This document shows, piece after piece, positions 36,681 to 46,093 of a stretch of DNA of 64,000 bases (position 1 is the stretch's first letter; every line of letters starts with the position of its first letter). The position numbers were made by a program, and so were the translations under genes. The notes beneath the pieces are model-generated. The model saw only the letters and a list, made by a program, of their open reading frames with translations. It was not told where the DNA came from and did not search any database. This stretch comes from Reichenbachiella sp. (GTDB lineage: Bacteria > Bacteroidota > Bacteroidia > Cytophagales > Cyclobacteriaceae): positions 854,001 through 918,000 of the forward strand of contig NZ_JAWPMM010000001.1 in NCBI RefSeq assembly GCF_033344935.1. The letters are read 5' to 3'.

Positions 36681-37229
36681 TTAATCTACCTTTTCTACCA
36701 CCAAATTGTGATTGGTATAGATACAGATATCAGCTGCGATATTCAGACTTTCTCGAACCATTTCTTCAGCAGACAGTTGACTGGCATGCTTTTTTAATGC
36801 CAATGCGGCAGATTGAGCATACATGCTTCCCGAGCCGATAACAGCTATGTCATTATCCGGTTCTAATACATCGCCAGTACCCGATACGACCAATATTTCG
36901 TCTTTGTCAGCTACAATCAACATGGCTTCCAATCTACGTAGATACCGATCCATGCGCCAGTCTTTTGCTAATTCGATGGCAGCTCTTTTCATATTGCCAC
37001 CGTAGGAGTTGAGCTTTTCATCCATACGCTCTAACAGCGTAAAAGCGTCTGCGGTAGAACCAGCAAAACCGGTTACTATTTTGCCATCTTGTAGCTTCCT
37101 GATTTTTTTGACGTTGCTTTTCGCAACTGTATTACCAAGTGTGGCTTGTCCATCGGCGCCAATGGCTACTTGTCCATTGTGTTTGATCGCACAGACGGTG
37201 GTTGATTTTATTTTTGGGAATTTCGACAT
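36681..37229 (-). CDS. hslV: ATP-dependent protease peptidase subunit HslV
   Basis: The protein has 182 residues. The mature N-terminal Thr is in KSTTVCAIKHNGQ, and the family blocks AIGADGQATLG, VTGFAGSTADAF and GSGSMYAQSAALAL are present. HslV is the proteasome-like protease ring that works with the HslU ATPase. hslU is not next to it, unlike the usual hslVU operon. A terminator lies between it and the upstream pdhC. Confidence 0.96.
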   Translation of the reverse strand: MSKFPKIKSTTVCAIKHNGQVAIGADGQATLGNTVAKSNVKKIRKLQDGKIVTGFAGSTADAFTLLERMDEKLNSYGGNMKRAAIELAKDWRMDRYLRRLEAMLIVADKDEILVVSGTGDVLEPDNDIAVIGSGSMYAQSAALALKKHASQLSAEEMVRESLNIAADICIYTNHNLVVEKVD

Positions 37230-37263
37230 GTCTATTTGTTTAAAGGGAATTCAAACGAATAAA

Positions 37264-37289
37264 AAAAGGAGAGGTTAACCTCTCCTTTT
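37264..37289 (-). terminator. Terminator after pdhC
   Basis: AAAAGGAGAGGTT and AACCTCTCCTTTT form a perfect 13-bp palindrome, followed on the minus strand by a longer T-run. It lies between the pdhC stop (37299) and the hslV start (37229). Confidence 0.8.
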
Positions 37290-37298
37290 AAATTGTTT

Positions 37299-38918
37299 TT
37301 ATATCAAGATTCTTACTGGGTCTTCGATAAATCCTTTCAGTGTTTGAAGGAAAGCAGATCCAACAGCGCCATCTACTGTTCTGTGATCACAAGTCAAAGT
37401 GATCTTCATCACATTGCCAGGTACAATCTCCCCATTTTTCACGACAGGAGTTTGTTTGATTCCACCTACAGCCAGAATACAAGACTCAGGCGCATTGATA
37501 ATAGAAGTGAACTGCTCAATGCCAAACATGCCTAAATTAGATACAGTGAAAGTATTGCCTTGCATCTCATCCAGTTGAATTTTCTTAGCTTTTGCTTTTG
37601 CTCCAAAATCTTTTACTTCAGCTGAAATCTGAGCCAATGTTTTAGTGTCAGCAAATTTTACAACAGGCACAACAAGACCCTCTTCAGTTGCCATAGCTAC
37701 CCCAACACTGATGTGATTGTTTTTTCTGATACTATTGGTTTCACTAATCCAATAAGTGTTTACATCAGGGTGTTTTCTCAATGCAGCTGCTACGGCCTTA
37801 ATGATAATATCATTGAATGAAATCTTGACAGGTGCCAATTCGTTGATGCTGGCTCTAGCTTCTATCGTTTTGTCCATGTCAATTTCCATGGTCAAGTAGA
37901 AGTGAGGTGCACCAAACTGACTAGCTGTCACTCCTTTGGCGATAGCCTTTCTCATTTGAGAAGCTGGTACATCTTCGTAGCTTTCTACTCCAAATGCGCC
38001 TGTTGCAGCTACGCCACCTGCGGCCGGAACTGCTGAAGGAACAAAGGCTTCAACGTCTCTTTTGATAATTCTTCCTCCATCGCCAGTGCCTGGGATAAGC
38101 GAAATATCATATCCTTTTTCTTTAGCCAGGCTTTTTGCCAATGGACTAGCAATTACTCTTCCATTAGAATTAGCTACCGGAGCGGCTTGAACTGCTGGTG
38201 CAGGTGCGGCGGCTTTTGGTGCAGCAGCCGGTGCTGGGGCAGTTTCTTTCTTTTCTTCTTGAGCTGGAGCTTCAGCATTTGCAGCTTCTGCTTTTAGCAA
38301 TGTTTCAAAGTCAGCTCCTTTTTCGCCAATGATAGCAATTACGCCATCCACAGGAACGCCGTTGCCGGCTTCTACCGCTCTATATAATAGGACACCGTCG
38401 TCGTATGATTCCAGTTCCATAGTAGCCTTATCTGTTTCTACTTCAGCTAAGATGTCGCCAGATTTCACATCATCTCCAACATTCTTAATCCATGAAGCGA
38501 TAACGCCTTCTGTCATGGTATCGCTCATTTTTGGCATTTTAATTACCTGAGCGTTGATACCAGAAGTGTCAATTTTTTCTGCTGCAGCAGCTGGAGCCGG
38601 TGCTGCGGCTGGAGTTTCTTCTTTGGCTGCTGGCGCTGATGAGCCAGAGAGACTGGCCAAAAGGTCATCAATTTTTTCACCTTTTTCACCAATGATGGCA
38701 ATCACGCCATCTACAGGAACGGCGGACTTTTCTTCTACTCCGATGTGAAGTAATACGCCATCATCGTAAGATTCTAATTCCATAGTGGCTTTGTCGGTTT
38801 CAACCTCAGCCAAGATGTCTCCAGATTTTACTTCATCCCCTACTTTTTTTAGCCAAGACGCGATTACACCTTCTTCCATGGTGTCGCTCATCTTCGGCAT
38901 CTTAATTACTTCCGCCAT
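37299..38918 (-). CDS. pdhC: Pyruvate dehydrogenase complex E2, dihydrolipoamide acetyltransferase
   Basis: The protein has 539 residues. Two lipoyl domains (about 1 to 80 and 125 to 205) each carry the lipoyl Lys in EVETDKATMELESYDDG. Ala/Pro-rich linkers follow. The E3-binding domain (VIASPLAKSLAKEKGYD, about 255 to 290) and the acyltransferase core (about 315 to 539) end with the catalytic CDHRTVDGAVG. It transfers acetyl groups to CoA in the pyruvate dehydrogenase complex. The E1 genes are not adjacent. Confidence 0.95.
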   Translation of the reverse strand: MAEVIKMPKMSDTMEEGVIASWLKKVGDEVKSGDILAEVETDKATMELESYDDGVLLHIGVEEKSAVPVDGVIAIIGEKGEKIDDLLASLSGSSAPAAKEETPAAAPAPAAAAEKIDTSGINAQVIKMPKMSDTMTEGVIASWIKNVGDDVKSGDILAEVETDKATMELESYDDGVLLYRAVEAGNGVPVDGVIAIIGEKGADFETLLKAEAANAEAPAQEEKKETAPAPAAAPKAAAPAPAVQAAPVANSNGRVIASPLAKSLAKEKGYDISLIPGTGDGGRIIKRDVEAFVPSAVPAAGGVAATGAFGVESYEDVPASQMRKAIAKGVTASQFGAPHFYLTMEIDMDKTIEARASINELAPVKISFNDIIIKAVAAALRKHPDVNTYWISETNSIRKNNHISVGVAMATEEGLVVPVVKFADTKTLAQISAEVKDFGAKAKAKKIQLDEMQGNTFTVSNLGMFGIEQFTSIINAPESCILAVGGIKQTPVVKNGEIVPGNVMKITLTCDHRTVDGAVGSAFLQTLKGFIEDPVRILI

Positions 38919-39102
38919 TATTTATGATTAATTAAAAATCGAACGGCTAAATTAGCTCGAAATAGGGTTTAATCAAATTTATCTAAATTGAAAATTTCGA
39001 TTCGTTTACGTTAACGGTGAAAAAAATATAGTTTTCGAAAAGAATCGGTTAGAATATTTTAAAATTTTAAATTTGAGTAAAAAAAACACGTAGTTATTTT
39101 CA

Positions 39103-40062
39103 ATGCCAATAATCCATTCTTCTGACTATCAACGTCCCAAACTTCTTTTTAATAGACACCTCGAAACGATAATCCCGGGAATTACTCGTAAAGTGAAAAA
39201 TTTACCTGCCTATGAGCGGATTAGAATTGATACGCCGGATCAAGATTTTTTAGATTTGGACTGGTACAAATCTCATTCTGATAAGTTACTTATTTTATCT
39301 CATGGGTTGGAGGGAGACAGCCATAGACCTTACATAGAAGGAATGGTTAAAAAATTTCATGGAGAAGGGTGGAATGTAATCGCCTGGAATTATCGAGGCT
39401 GTAGCGGGGAAATGAACAACACCCCCAGATTCTACCATAGTGGGGCCACTCAAGACCTCAAAACGATAGTGGAATATGCCCTTACTCTGAATATACCGAA
39501 TGTAACCTTGGGAGGGTTTAGTTTAGGAGGGAATTTAACTTTGAAGTATTTAGGAGAAGAAAAACGCGATTCGAGGGTCAAATCGGCCTTTGCTTTCTCT
39601 GTGCCTATCGATCTAAAAGGCTGTTGCCATGAAATAGATAAACCCCATAACTTCCTGTACTGTAAACGATTTTTGAAATCATTAAAAGTGAAAGGAAAGG
39701 CTAAGAATGAAAAATTACCAGGATCTGTGGATGTAGGCCAGTTAATGAAAGTGGAGAATATGTATCAGTTTGACAATGTAGTGACTGCCCCGCTACATGG
39801 ATTTGATTCGGCAGATGATTATTATGCGAAGTGTAGCGCCAGAAACTTTATTGAAGGGATTGAAATTCCGACACTTTTGGTGAATGCTTTGAATGATCCT
39901 TTTTTATCTGAATCTTGTTTTGACCAAACAAAATTTGAATCTTCGAAAAATGTTTATTTTGAGATGCCTAAATTTGGAGGTCATGTGGGTTTTTCATCCA
40001 ACCAGAATAATGGAACATTTTGGTCTGAAGACAGGGCATTTAGATTCATTAATCAGCTTTAG
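39103..40062 (+). CDS. Alpha/beta hydrolase, YheT/EMB8 family
   Basis: The protein has 319 residues. It has the family start (PKLLFNRHLETIIPGI), the oxyanion-region motif LILSHGLEGDSHRPY, the nucleophile elbow GFSLGGN (Ser near 142), the late Asp in NALNDPFL and the His in GGHVGF. These are probable esterases or lipases acting on carboxyl esters; the substrate is unknown. It precedes the SRAP-like gene by 11 bases. Confidence 0.9.
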   Translation: MPIIHSSDYQRPKLLFNRHLETIIPGITRKVKNLPAYERIRIDTPDQDFLDLDWYKSHSDKLLILSHGLEGDSHRPYIEGMVKKFHGEGWNVIAWNYRGCSGEMNNTPRFYHSGATQDLKTIVEYALTLNIPNVTLGGFSLGGNLTLKYLGEEKRDSRVKSAFAFSVPIDLKGCCHEIDKPHNFLYCKRFLKSLKVKGKAKNEKLPGSVDVGQLMKVENMYQFDNVVTAPLHGFDSADDYYAKCSARNFIEGIEIPTLLVNALNDPFLSESCFDQTKFESSKNVYFEMPKFGGHVGFSSNQNNGTFWSEDRAFRFINQL

Positions 40063-40073
40063 AAAATTAATTT

Positions 40074-40775
40074 ATGTTAGATAGGTACGCGATTTACTCA
40101 GATTTTGAAGCGATTAATGCCAGATACGGTTTGAAAGGTGAGGAGTTTACCGTACCTAATTACAATGCAGCTCCGGCGCAGCAGCTTCCTGTAGTGACGA
40201 ATGCTGCCAAAGGCGAAATATCTTTTGTTTTCTGGGGCACTAACAAAGAGTGGTCTAACAATAAGAGCATTTCTCCGAAATTATTGACCTGCGAAAGAGA
40301 CCAACTGATGTCCAAAACTACTTTGCGTAATGCACTAGAGAAACATCGATGTTTGGTGCCAGTCAACGGTTTTTATCTTTGGAAGCAGTACAGCAAAAAG
40401 AGAAAGACACCTCATTATTTTTACAACCCTTCCGAAACTATGTTTAGCCTTCCAGCCATTTGGGAAGAGAATGAGGACATGGATGGTAATGTGCATTACA
40501 CATTCAAGATCATTGAGATACCCAACTATATTAATATTCCAGAATTTGGGATGAGCATGCCTGGAGTTATTCCAAAGGATTTCGAGAAAAAATGGCTCGA
40601 CAGTTATTCTACGTTAGAAGAGCTGATGGAAATACTTAATAATACAGAGAGTCTGGGTCAAATAAGTTACCATTCTGTATCTCCATTGATCACCAACGTA
40701 TCCAATAACGGTGACCATTTGATTAAGCCTGAGTCATCGGTGGATCAGCTCGGGAACTACACGCTATTTGATTAA
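40074..40775 (+). CDS. SRAP (YedK/HMCES) family protein lacking catalytic residues
   Basis: The protein has 233 residues with the overall SRAP fold pattern: NYNAAPAQQ, FVFWG, CLVPVNGFYLWK and SPLITNV near the end. Active members start MCGR, with Cys2 forming the DNA-protein crosslink at abasic sites. Here the start is MLDR. The active-site Glu of GFYEW is Leu102, and the His of the usual IHDRMP is Gly159 in EFGMSMP. Only the Asn of NYNAAP remains. It is therefore probably unable to form the crosslink, and may bind DNA or have a new role (inference). Confidence 0.8.
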   Translation: MLDRYAIYSDFEAINARYGLKGEEFTVPNYNAAPAQQLPVVTNAAKGEISFVFWGTNKEWSNNKSISPKLLTCERDQLMSKTTLRNALEKHRCLVPVNGFYLWKQYSKKRKTPHYFYNPSETMFSLPAIWEENEDMDGNVHYTFKIIEIPNYINIPEFGMSMPGVIPKDFEKKWLDSYSTLEELMEILNNTESLGQISYHSVSPLITNVSNNGDHLIKPESSVDQLGNYTLFD

Positions 40776-40853
40776 GATCTACCCTACGGTTTCTATTCTT
40801 TTCAAAAATTCGTATCTTATTAAAGGCATATTGAGAAATAGACAATATGAGGT

Positions 40854-42794
40854 ATGTATTTCAAGAAATGTACTTTACTGATTGGGCTATTGTTCAGCAC
40901 TTCTTTATGTTATAGTCAGGATGTTGAAAAACTGGAGAAAAAAGCACAAAAGTACTTTTATGCTGAAGAGCTTCTTGAGGCTGCAGCGGTTTATGAGCAA
41001 ATATTAGCTCTCGACTCAGAAAATCGAACGGCTTCTTACCGGATGGTTATTTGTAACGCATTGTTGGATCCGAGAAACTCAACTATGGACGATTTGTTGC
41101 AATATAAATCCACACAAGGCAAGCGGGATAAGTTCTATTATTACTGGCTAGGTAGAGCCTACTTTCACCAAAATCAATTTAAGAAAGCATCTGAGAGTTG
41201 GAAAAAGTTTTTAGCCTTGGACAAGTACAAAAGCTCCGTAATTATTTCTGAGACCCAATTTTTTATTGATTGGGCGGAAAGAGCTGAGGTTCATCACAGT
41301 CTTTCTGAAAACTATGAAATAGACCAATTGCCTGAACCTGTCAATTCAATATCTACAGAATACAGTCCTGTTTTTTTTAGTGAATCAAATGAACTGCTCT
41401 TCCTCTCGGATAAGGGCAATGAGGATCAAGAAGAACCATTTCAGGTTTATCATACTATACGCTCTGGAGGAAGTTGGTCTGAACCAACTGCGTTGAAGCA
41501 TTTTGGAAGGTTTGAAGAAAAAAATGCCAACATTGAAGTAGTGAATGAATCAAGTAAAATCTATTTGTATAGGGGGGATAAAAAGGGTAGTCTCTATTCC
41601 AGTCATAATAACGATGGAAAATGGAGCAAGCCAGAAACGTTGAGTAGAGAGGTGTCAGACTCCAGGTTGGAATCTCATTTTTTTATCAATGAGCAAGAAA
41701 ACACCATTTTGTTCGCCAATCGAAAGAAAGGGAAGTCTGCGGATTTAGATATTTTTGTTTCGCGATTAGATGGCTCCAGTAATAACTGGAGTAAGCCCGA
41801 GCTATTTTCTGAAGCTATTACAACGGAATTAGACGAGGATTACCCCTATTTGACAGACAATGGAAATACGATTTACTTTAGTTCAAAGGGATTTGGTTCT
41901 ATTGGAGGTTATGACGTATTCAAATCAGAATATGATGCATCCACTAATTCCTGGTCAGTACCAATATCGCTAGGCTATCCGACCAACTCGATAGGTCACG
42001 ATATCCAATTTAAAATTAATACCAATTCAAATTCAGGCTATTTTGTATCTGATAGGCTAAGTGCTTTAGGAAGTTTTGATATTTATTTTTTTCATGAGTC
42101 CAATAAGATCTTCCTGACAGGTACTATTGTTGATGGTGATGGTTTGCCAGCTGAAGATGCTGAAATTCACTTATATCCCTCTAGGACTACAGGTCTTGAA
42201 ATAAAAACCATGACCGATCAGGAGGGTAAATATGAAGTGCATGTTGGAAGTGAGGATAACCTGAAGGTTGAGATTTTTTTTCACGACGAATTAGTACATG
42301 GTGAAAGAATACAAACTCCAGAGTCAGAGGTGAAAACTATGCGAAAGAACTTTGCTATTGATCAGGAGAAAAAGTTGCTTGTTGAGCATAATGATTATCA
42401 TGATCCGACCTATACTGATTTGGATAACATAGGAAGCAAGTTTAGACCAAGTAACAAGGCACTACTATCGAATTTATATTTTGGATTTGGGAAAGTTGAA
42501 TTGGCAACTTCAGAATTACCAAAACTCGAACCGTTGTTGCTGGTTATGAAAGAAAATCCAGACCTAAAAGTTGAAATTGCCGGGCATACTGATAATATTG
42601 GAGATGGAAAAGCCAACCTAAGAATATCGGTTCTGCGAGCCAGGGCTGTGGCCAAGTATTTGACTGATCATGGAATACCTAAAACACGTGTGGTGGCTAA
42701 GGGATACGGATATGCAATTCCGATGGCATCTAATGATCAGGAAAGAGAAGGCCGAGAGTTTAATAGGAGAATTGAGGTGCTAGTTTTGGAATAA
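40854..42794 (+). CDS. OmpA-family protein with TPR, PD40 and CRD modules (PorE-like layout)
   Basis: The protein has 646 residues. It has a signal peptide (1 to about 21), N-terminal TPR-type helices (about 25 to 160), PD40/WD40-like beta-propeller repeats (about 170 to 420, DEDYPYLTDNGNTIYFSSKG), a carboxypeptidase-regulatory-like domain (about 423 to 505, GTIVDGDGLPAEDAEIHL) and a C-terminal OmpA peptidoglycan-binding domain (about 540 to 646, IAGHTDNIG). The same module order is known for PorE of the type IX secretion system, but many Bacteroidota OmpA proteins share it, so a T9SS role is only a possibility. Confidence 0.9.
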   Translation: MYFKKCTLLIGLLFSTSLCYSQDVEKLEKKAQKYFYAEELLEAAAVYEQILALDSENRTASYRMVICNALLDPRNSTMDDLLQYKSTQGKRDKFYYYWLGRAYFHQNQFKKASESWKKFLALDKYKSSVIISETQFFIDWAERAEVHHSLSENYEIDQLPEPVNSISTEYSPVFFSESNELLFLSDKGNEDQEEPFQVYHTIRSGGSWSEPTALKHFGRFEEKNANIEVVNESSKIYLYRGDKKGSLYSSHNNDGKWSKPETLSREVSDSRLESHFFINEQENTILFANRKKGKSADLDIFVSRLDGSSNNWSKPELFSEAITTELDEDYPYLTDNGNTIYFSSKGFGSIGGYDVFKSEYDASTNSWSVPISLGYPTNSIGHDIQFKINTNSNSGYFVSDRLSALGSFDIYFFHESNKIFLTGTIVDGDGLPAEDAEIHLYPSRTTGLEIKTMTDQEGKYEVHVGSEDNLKVEIFFHDELVHGERIQTPESEVKTMRKNFAIDQEKKLLVEHNDYHDPTYTDLDNIGSKFRPSNKALLSNLYFGFGKVELATSELPKLEPLLLVMKENPDLKVEIAGHTDNIGDGKANLRISVLRARAVAKYLTDHGIPKTRVVAKGYGYAIPMASNDQEREGREFNRRIEVLVLE

Positions 42795-42826
42795 GACTTA
42801 ATTTTCCGAATCCAAAAAAGATAAAT

Positions 42827-43837
42827 ATGAAAAGTGCGAAGATTATTGGAATGGGGCACTATGTCCCGGACAATGTAGTAACCAACCAACAGCTAGAACC
42901 ACTCATGGATACCAATGATGCTTGGATTCAGGAAAGAACTGGTATCAAAGAGAGGAGACATGTTGTGCCAGGTGGTGAGGATACCACTTCTTCTATGGCT
43001 ACTAAAGCCTCAAGAATGGCCATTGAAAAGGCAGGAATAGCAGTTGATGAAATTGATTTTATTGTCTTTGCCACTCTTAGTCCTGATTACTACTTCCCTG
43101 GTCCTGGCGTGATGCTCCAAAAACAGCTTGGATTTAAAAAAGAAATTGGCGCCTTAGACATTAGAAATCAATGCTCTGGCTTTGTCTATGGGATTTCGGT
43201 TGCTGACCAGTTTATTAAAACTGGGATGTACAAAACTGTCCTGGTAGTAGGTAGCGAAGTACATAGTGGTGGTTTGGATTTTACCACTCGAGGTCGAGGG
43301 GTCTCTGTCATTTTTGGTGATGGAGCTGGTGCGGCCATTTTGCAGGCGACAGAAGAAAAAGGCAAAGGAATTCTATCTACGCATCTGCACTCTGAAGGCC
43401 AGCACGCCGAAGAGTTGGCACTCATAGGGCCGGCAACTACCGATTGGGTACCTAACTATATCGAACGAAACGACCCAGAGGATATTCGATACTATCCATA
43501 TATGAATGGCAACTTTGTATTCAAACATGCGGTCGTTCGGTTTCAGCAGGTGATTCAGGAGGCGCTAACACAAAACGGCTATCAGGCCGATGACATTGAT
43601 ATGCTCATTCCTCATCAGGCCAATTTACGTATCAGTCAATTTATCCAAAAGCAAATGAAGTTGACCGATGACCGAGTTTTTAACAATATCCAGAAGTACG
43701 GTAACACAACTGCCGCATCCATTCCATTGGCTTTGAGTGAAGCTTTAGAAGAAGGCAAAGTGAAAGAAGGCGATTTGGTTTGTTTGGCAGCCTTTGGTAG
43801 TGGGTTTACCTGGGCGTCGGCATTGATCCGTTGGTAA
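42827..43837 (+). CDS. 3-oxoacyl-ACP synthase III family protein
   Basis: The protein has 336 residues. The FabH catalytic set is visible: Cys116 in IRNQCSGFVYG, the His in LIPHQANLRI (about 259) and the Asn in YGNTTAASIPLAL (about 289). The start (IIGMGHYVPDNVVTNQ...WIQERTGIKERR) is typical. It condenses an acyl-CoA with malonyl-ACP. It may be a second FabH-like enzyme rather than the housekeeping one, since no fab genes surround it. Confidence 0.9.
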   Translation: MKSAKIIGMGHYVPDNVVTNQQLEPLMDTNDAWIQERTGIKERRHVVPGGEDTTSSMATKASRMAIEKAGIAVDEIDFIVFATLSPDYYFPGPGVMLQKQLGFKKEIGALDIRNQCSGFVYGISVADQFIKTGMYKTVLVVGSEVHSGGLDFTTRGRGVSVIFGDGAGAAILQATEEKGKGILSTHLHSEGQHAEELALIGPATTDWVPNYIERNDPEDIRYYPYMNGNFVFKHAVVRFQQVIQEALTQNGYQADDIDMLIPHQANLRISQFIQKQMKLTDDRVFNNIQKYGNTTAASIPLALSEALEEGKVKEGDLVCLAAFGSGFTWASALIRW

Positions 43838-43906
43838 AAATTGTTTGAAAATTTGTCGAACCTAGCACGTTAATTGTTTGCTTTGTGGCAAACGACTAAT
43901 CTCTCT

Positions 43907-45175
43907 ATGCATTTGAAAAAATGTACGCTTTTCTTTTTGGTAATTGTTCTTACTCCTTTTTTGTCTAGGGCACAGAATTTTTATAAAGAAGTGTCTACCG
44001 ATACCACCTTCCGCGCGAGTGGAGAAACCTATTTAGGAAAACGTGAAGGCCAATGGAAGTTTGAGAGAAGATGGGACGGTATGATAGTGACAGGTTACTA
44101 TTCGCAAGGAGAACCAGATAGTGTGTGGTTAAAATACTACAATCAAACAGTATCGGAGGCGATTCTCCTCAGGAATGGAACAAAGAATGGCCCTTACAAT
44201 ACCTTCGATAATTATGGAAAGCTGATATCTTCGGCAAATTTTGAGGACGACGTACTACACGGCCCATATTTTGAATACTATGATAATGCTTTAGTCGCCC
44301 TTTCTGGTCATTACAAAGAAGGCCAAAAGGATAGTGTATGGATCGAGCGTTCTTCTTTGGGAAATAAAAATTATGAAAAGTACTATAAAGATGGTTTGCC
44401 TGTTGGTACGTGGACTTATTATTATCCAAACGGAAGAGTTAAAAGAACCGAGACCTATCAGTCAGGATTGCTCAACGGCAAAGTAGAGGAGTATCATTAC
44501 AATAGAAATAAAACCCTGAAAGCTCATTATGTCAATGGGGTGCTAGATGGAAAGTACAGCGAATACTTTAAGGATGGTTCCCTAAGTGCAGAAGGAACCT
44601 ATAAAGCTGACCTTAAGTCTGGGACATGGGTCAGTATGACACCTCTGGGTATGATATTTTCTATAGGAGAGTATCAGGCTGGTCACAAACAGGGCCTTTG
44701 GAAATATTTCCATGAATCTGGTGTCCTCCAATCGGAGGGCAAATACAAGAATAACTTGAAGGATGGGCAATGGATTGAGTACTATGAGTCTGGAAAATTG
44801 AAATCTATTGGTTCCTATCAAGCAAATTTAAAGAATGGCTTGTGGGGGCATTTCTATGAAAATGAGCAACTGATTCAGGATGAAAATTGGAAACACGGAC
44901 AATTATTTGATGTGAGTGAATATTTTTCTGAACAAGGAGAAGTATTTCCCAAGGGAACATTGTCCAATGGGAGCGGTACACGCAATGTGTACTATTTGGA
45001 TGGTGAGCTACAGGTAAAAGAAAACTATTTAAATGGATTGCCACATGGCACCTGGCTTGGTTACCACGACAATGGAAAAATTGCTTCTGAGGAAAAATAT
45101 AATCAAGGCGAACCCACCGGCACCTGGAAGTATTATACCCGCAAGGGTAAACTCAAGAGCACTAGACGGTTTTAA
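43907..45175 (+). CDS. YwqK-type MORN-variant repeat protein, exported
   Basis: The protein has 422 residues from the ATG at 43907; an in-frame TTG at 43874 precedes it. The signal peptide ends near FLSRAQ. About fifteen MORN-variant repeats follow (for example NGLPHGTWLGYHDNGKIASEEKYNQG). It is the second such protein in the window (other at 1984). The function is unknown; the repeats suggest a long beta-hairpin surface. Its end overlaps the convergent haemoglobin gene by 14 bases. Confidence 0.85.
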   Translation: MHLKKCTLFFLVIVLTPFLSRAQNFYKEVSTDTTFRASGETYLGKREGQWKFERRWDGMIVTGYYSQGEPDSVWLKYYNQTVSEAILLRNGTKNGPYNTFDNYGKLISSANFEDDVLHGPYFEYYDNALVALSGHYKEGQKDSVWIERSSLGNKNYEKYYKDGLPVGTWTYYYPNGRVKRTETYQSGLLNGKVEEYHYNRNKTLKAHYVNGVLDGKYSEYFKDGSLSAEGTYKADLKSGTWVSMTPLGMIFSIGEYQAGHKQGLWKYFHESGVLQSEGKYKNNLKDGQWIEYYESGKLKSIGSYQANLKNGLWGHFYENEQLIQDENWKHGQLFDVSEYFSEQGEVFPKGTLSNGSGTRNVYYLDGELQVKENYLNGLPHGTWLGYHDNGKIASEEKYNQGEPTGTWKYYTRKGKLKSTRRF

Positions 45176-45533
45176 TTTTTATCAGCATTACGGTGGCAAT
45201 AGAGTGCGCTCGCTGCTTGGCCATCTCGGCTTTTGTTCCAGCAAACAAATCATCAATAGTATTACAAAACACCTTGACCCAGCGGTCAAAATGAGCTTGC
45301 GCCATGGGTGACTTCTCATGCATGGCCACATGTGGGGTGATGGGGTTTCCTTTGTATTTGGCCTGATGAAATAAGGTGGTTTCCCAAAAGTCTGCAATCT
45401 TGGGTAGGTGATGTTCCAAGTCCAATTTCACCACTTCTGTAAAAAAATATCCGATCTCTTCATCGACCATAATTTTTTTATAAAAAGTCTCTATGAGTAG
45501 GTCGATGTCTGCTCTGCCTTGTATGTCATTCAT
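45162..45533 (-). CDS. Group III truncated haemoglobin
   Basis: The protein has 123 residues. It has the 2-on-2 globin pattern with ADIDLLIETFYKKIM at helices A to B, the FF pair (IGYFFTEVV), and the proximal His in QAHFDRWVKVF. Length and sequence fit group III. A heme protein that binds O2 or NO; the physiological role is uncertain. The gene stands alone. Confidence 0.9.
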   Translation of the reverse strand: MNDIQGRADIDLLIETFYKKIMVDEEIGYFFTEVVKLDLEHHLPKIADFWETTLFHQAKYKGNPITPHVAMHEKSPMAQAHFDRWVKVFCNTIDDLFAGTKAEMAKQRAHSIATVMLIKIKTV

Positions 45534-45600
45534 GATTGCCCAAAGTTATATATGAACTCTGGACAATCACCTCAAATTCGCATGATCTGTGTCACTGGTC

Positions 45601-45945
45601 TTATCTATGGATTAGTTTTATGGTAAACCACATCAAATAACTCACCAAAAAGATGATCATGCCATAAATACTTGTGATAGAAGAAACCCGAATACCTCCG
45701 GCTAACATAGCGGATGAAACAGATTCCACCTGGCTGATGTGCTGAAGCGCACTGTACAATCCAATGAATTGTCCCAAGATACCAAATACGAGGGCAAATA
45801 GTCCAACGGATTTAATTAATGCGAATTGATTTTCGTCTTGCGTTTTTTTGATCAAATGAAAAGCGAAAATCCCGATACTAGCTGCCAATGTGATGGTAAG
45901 AATGCTCATAAACAGTATGCCTCCTTCAAATAATAAATCAATCAT
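45601..45945 (-). CDS. Orphan MotA/TolQ/ExbB-like membrane protein
   Basis: The protein has 114 residues from the ATG at 45945; a TTG at 45981 adds 12. There are three membrane segments (about 8 to 30, 45 to 65 and 80 to 108). The segment LVFGILGQFIGLYSALQHI, and AMLAGGIRVSSITSIYG resemble the pore helices of the TolQ/ExbB family. No TolR/ExbD partner is nearby. It is divergent from a membrane LytTR regulator, which may control it (inference). Confidence 0.7.
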   Translation of the reverse strand: MIDLLFEGGILFMSILTITLAASIGIFAFHLIKKTQDENQFALIKSVGLFALVFGILGQFIGLYSALQHISQVESVSSAMLAGGIRVSSITSIYGMIIFLVSYLMWFTIKLIHR

Positions 45946-46020
45946 GTTATTTCTTTTTAAGTTTAAAATTATTTGTTCCAAAGCTAGGAGGAGGCTTGTT
46001 TCTCACCTAGGTAGAATCCC

Positions 46021-46074
46021 TCGCTAAATCGGTCAGTCGTCGACAAATGCAGCAACTGTGAAGTTATTTAGCGA
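46021..46074. promoter_or_regulatory. Inverted repeat between the TolQ-like and LytTR genes
   Basis: TCGCTAAAT at 46021-46029 and ATTTAGCGA at 46066-46074 are a perfect 9-bp inverted repeat separated by 36 bases, ending 19 bases before the LytTR start codon. They could be a pair of operator half-sites for the LytTR protein. Confidence 0.35.
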
Positions 46075-46093
46075 ATATTGAAAGAAAAAACCA

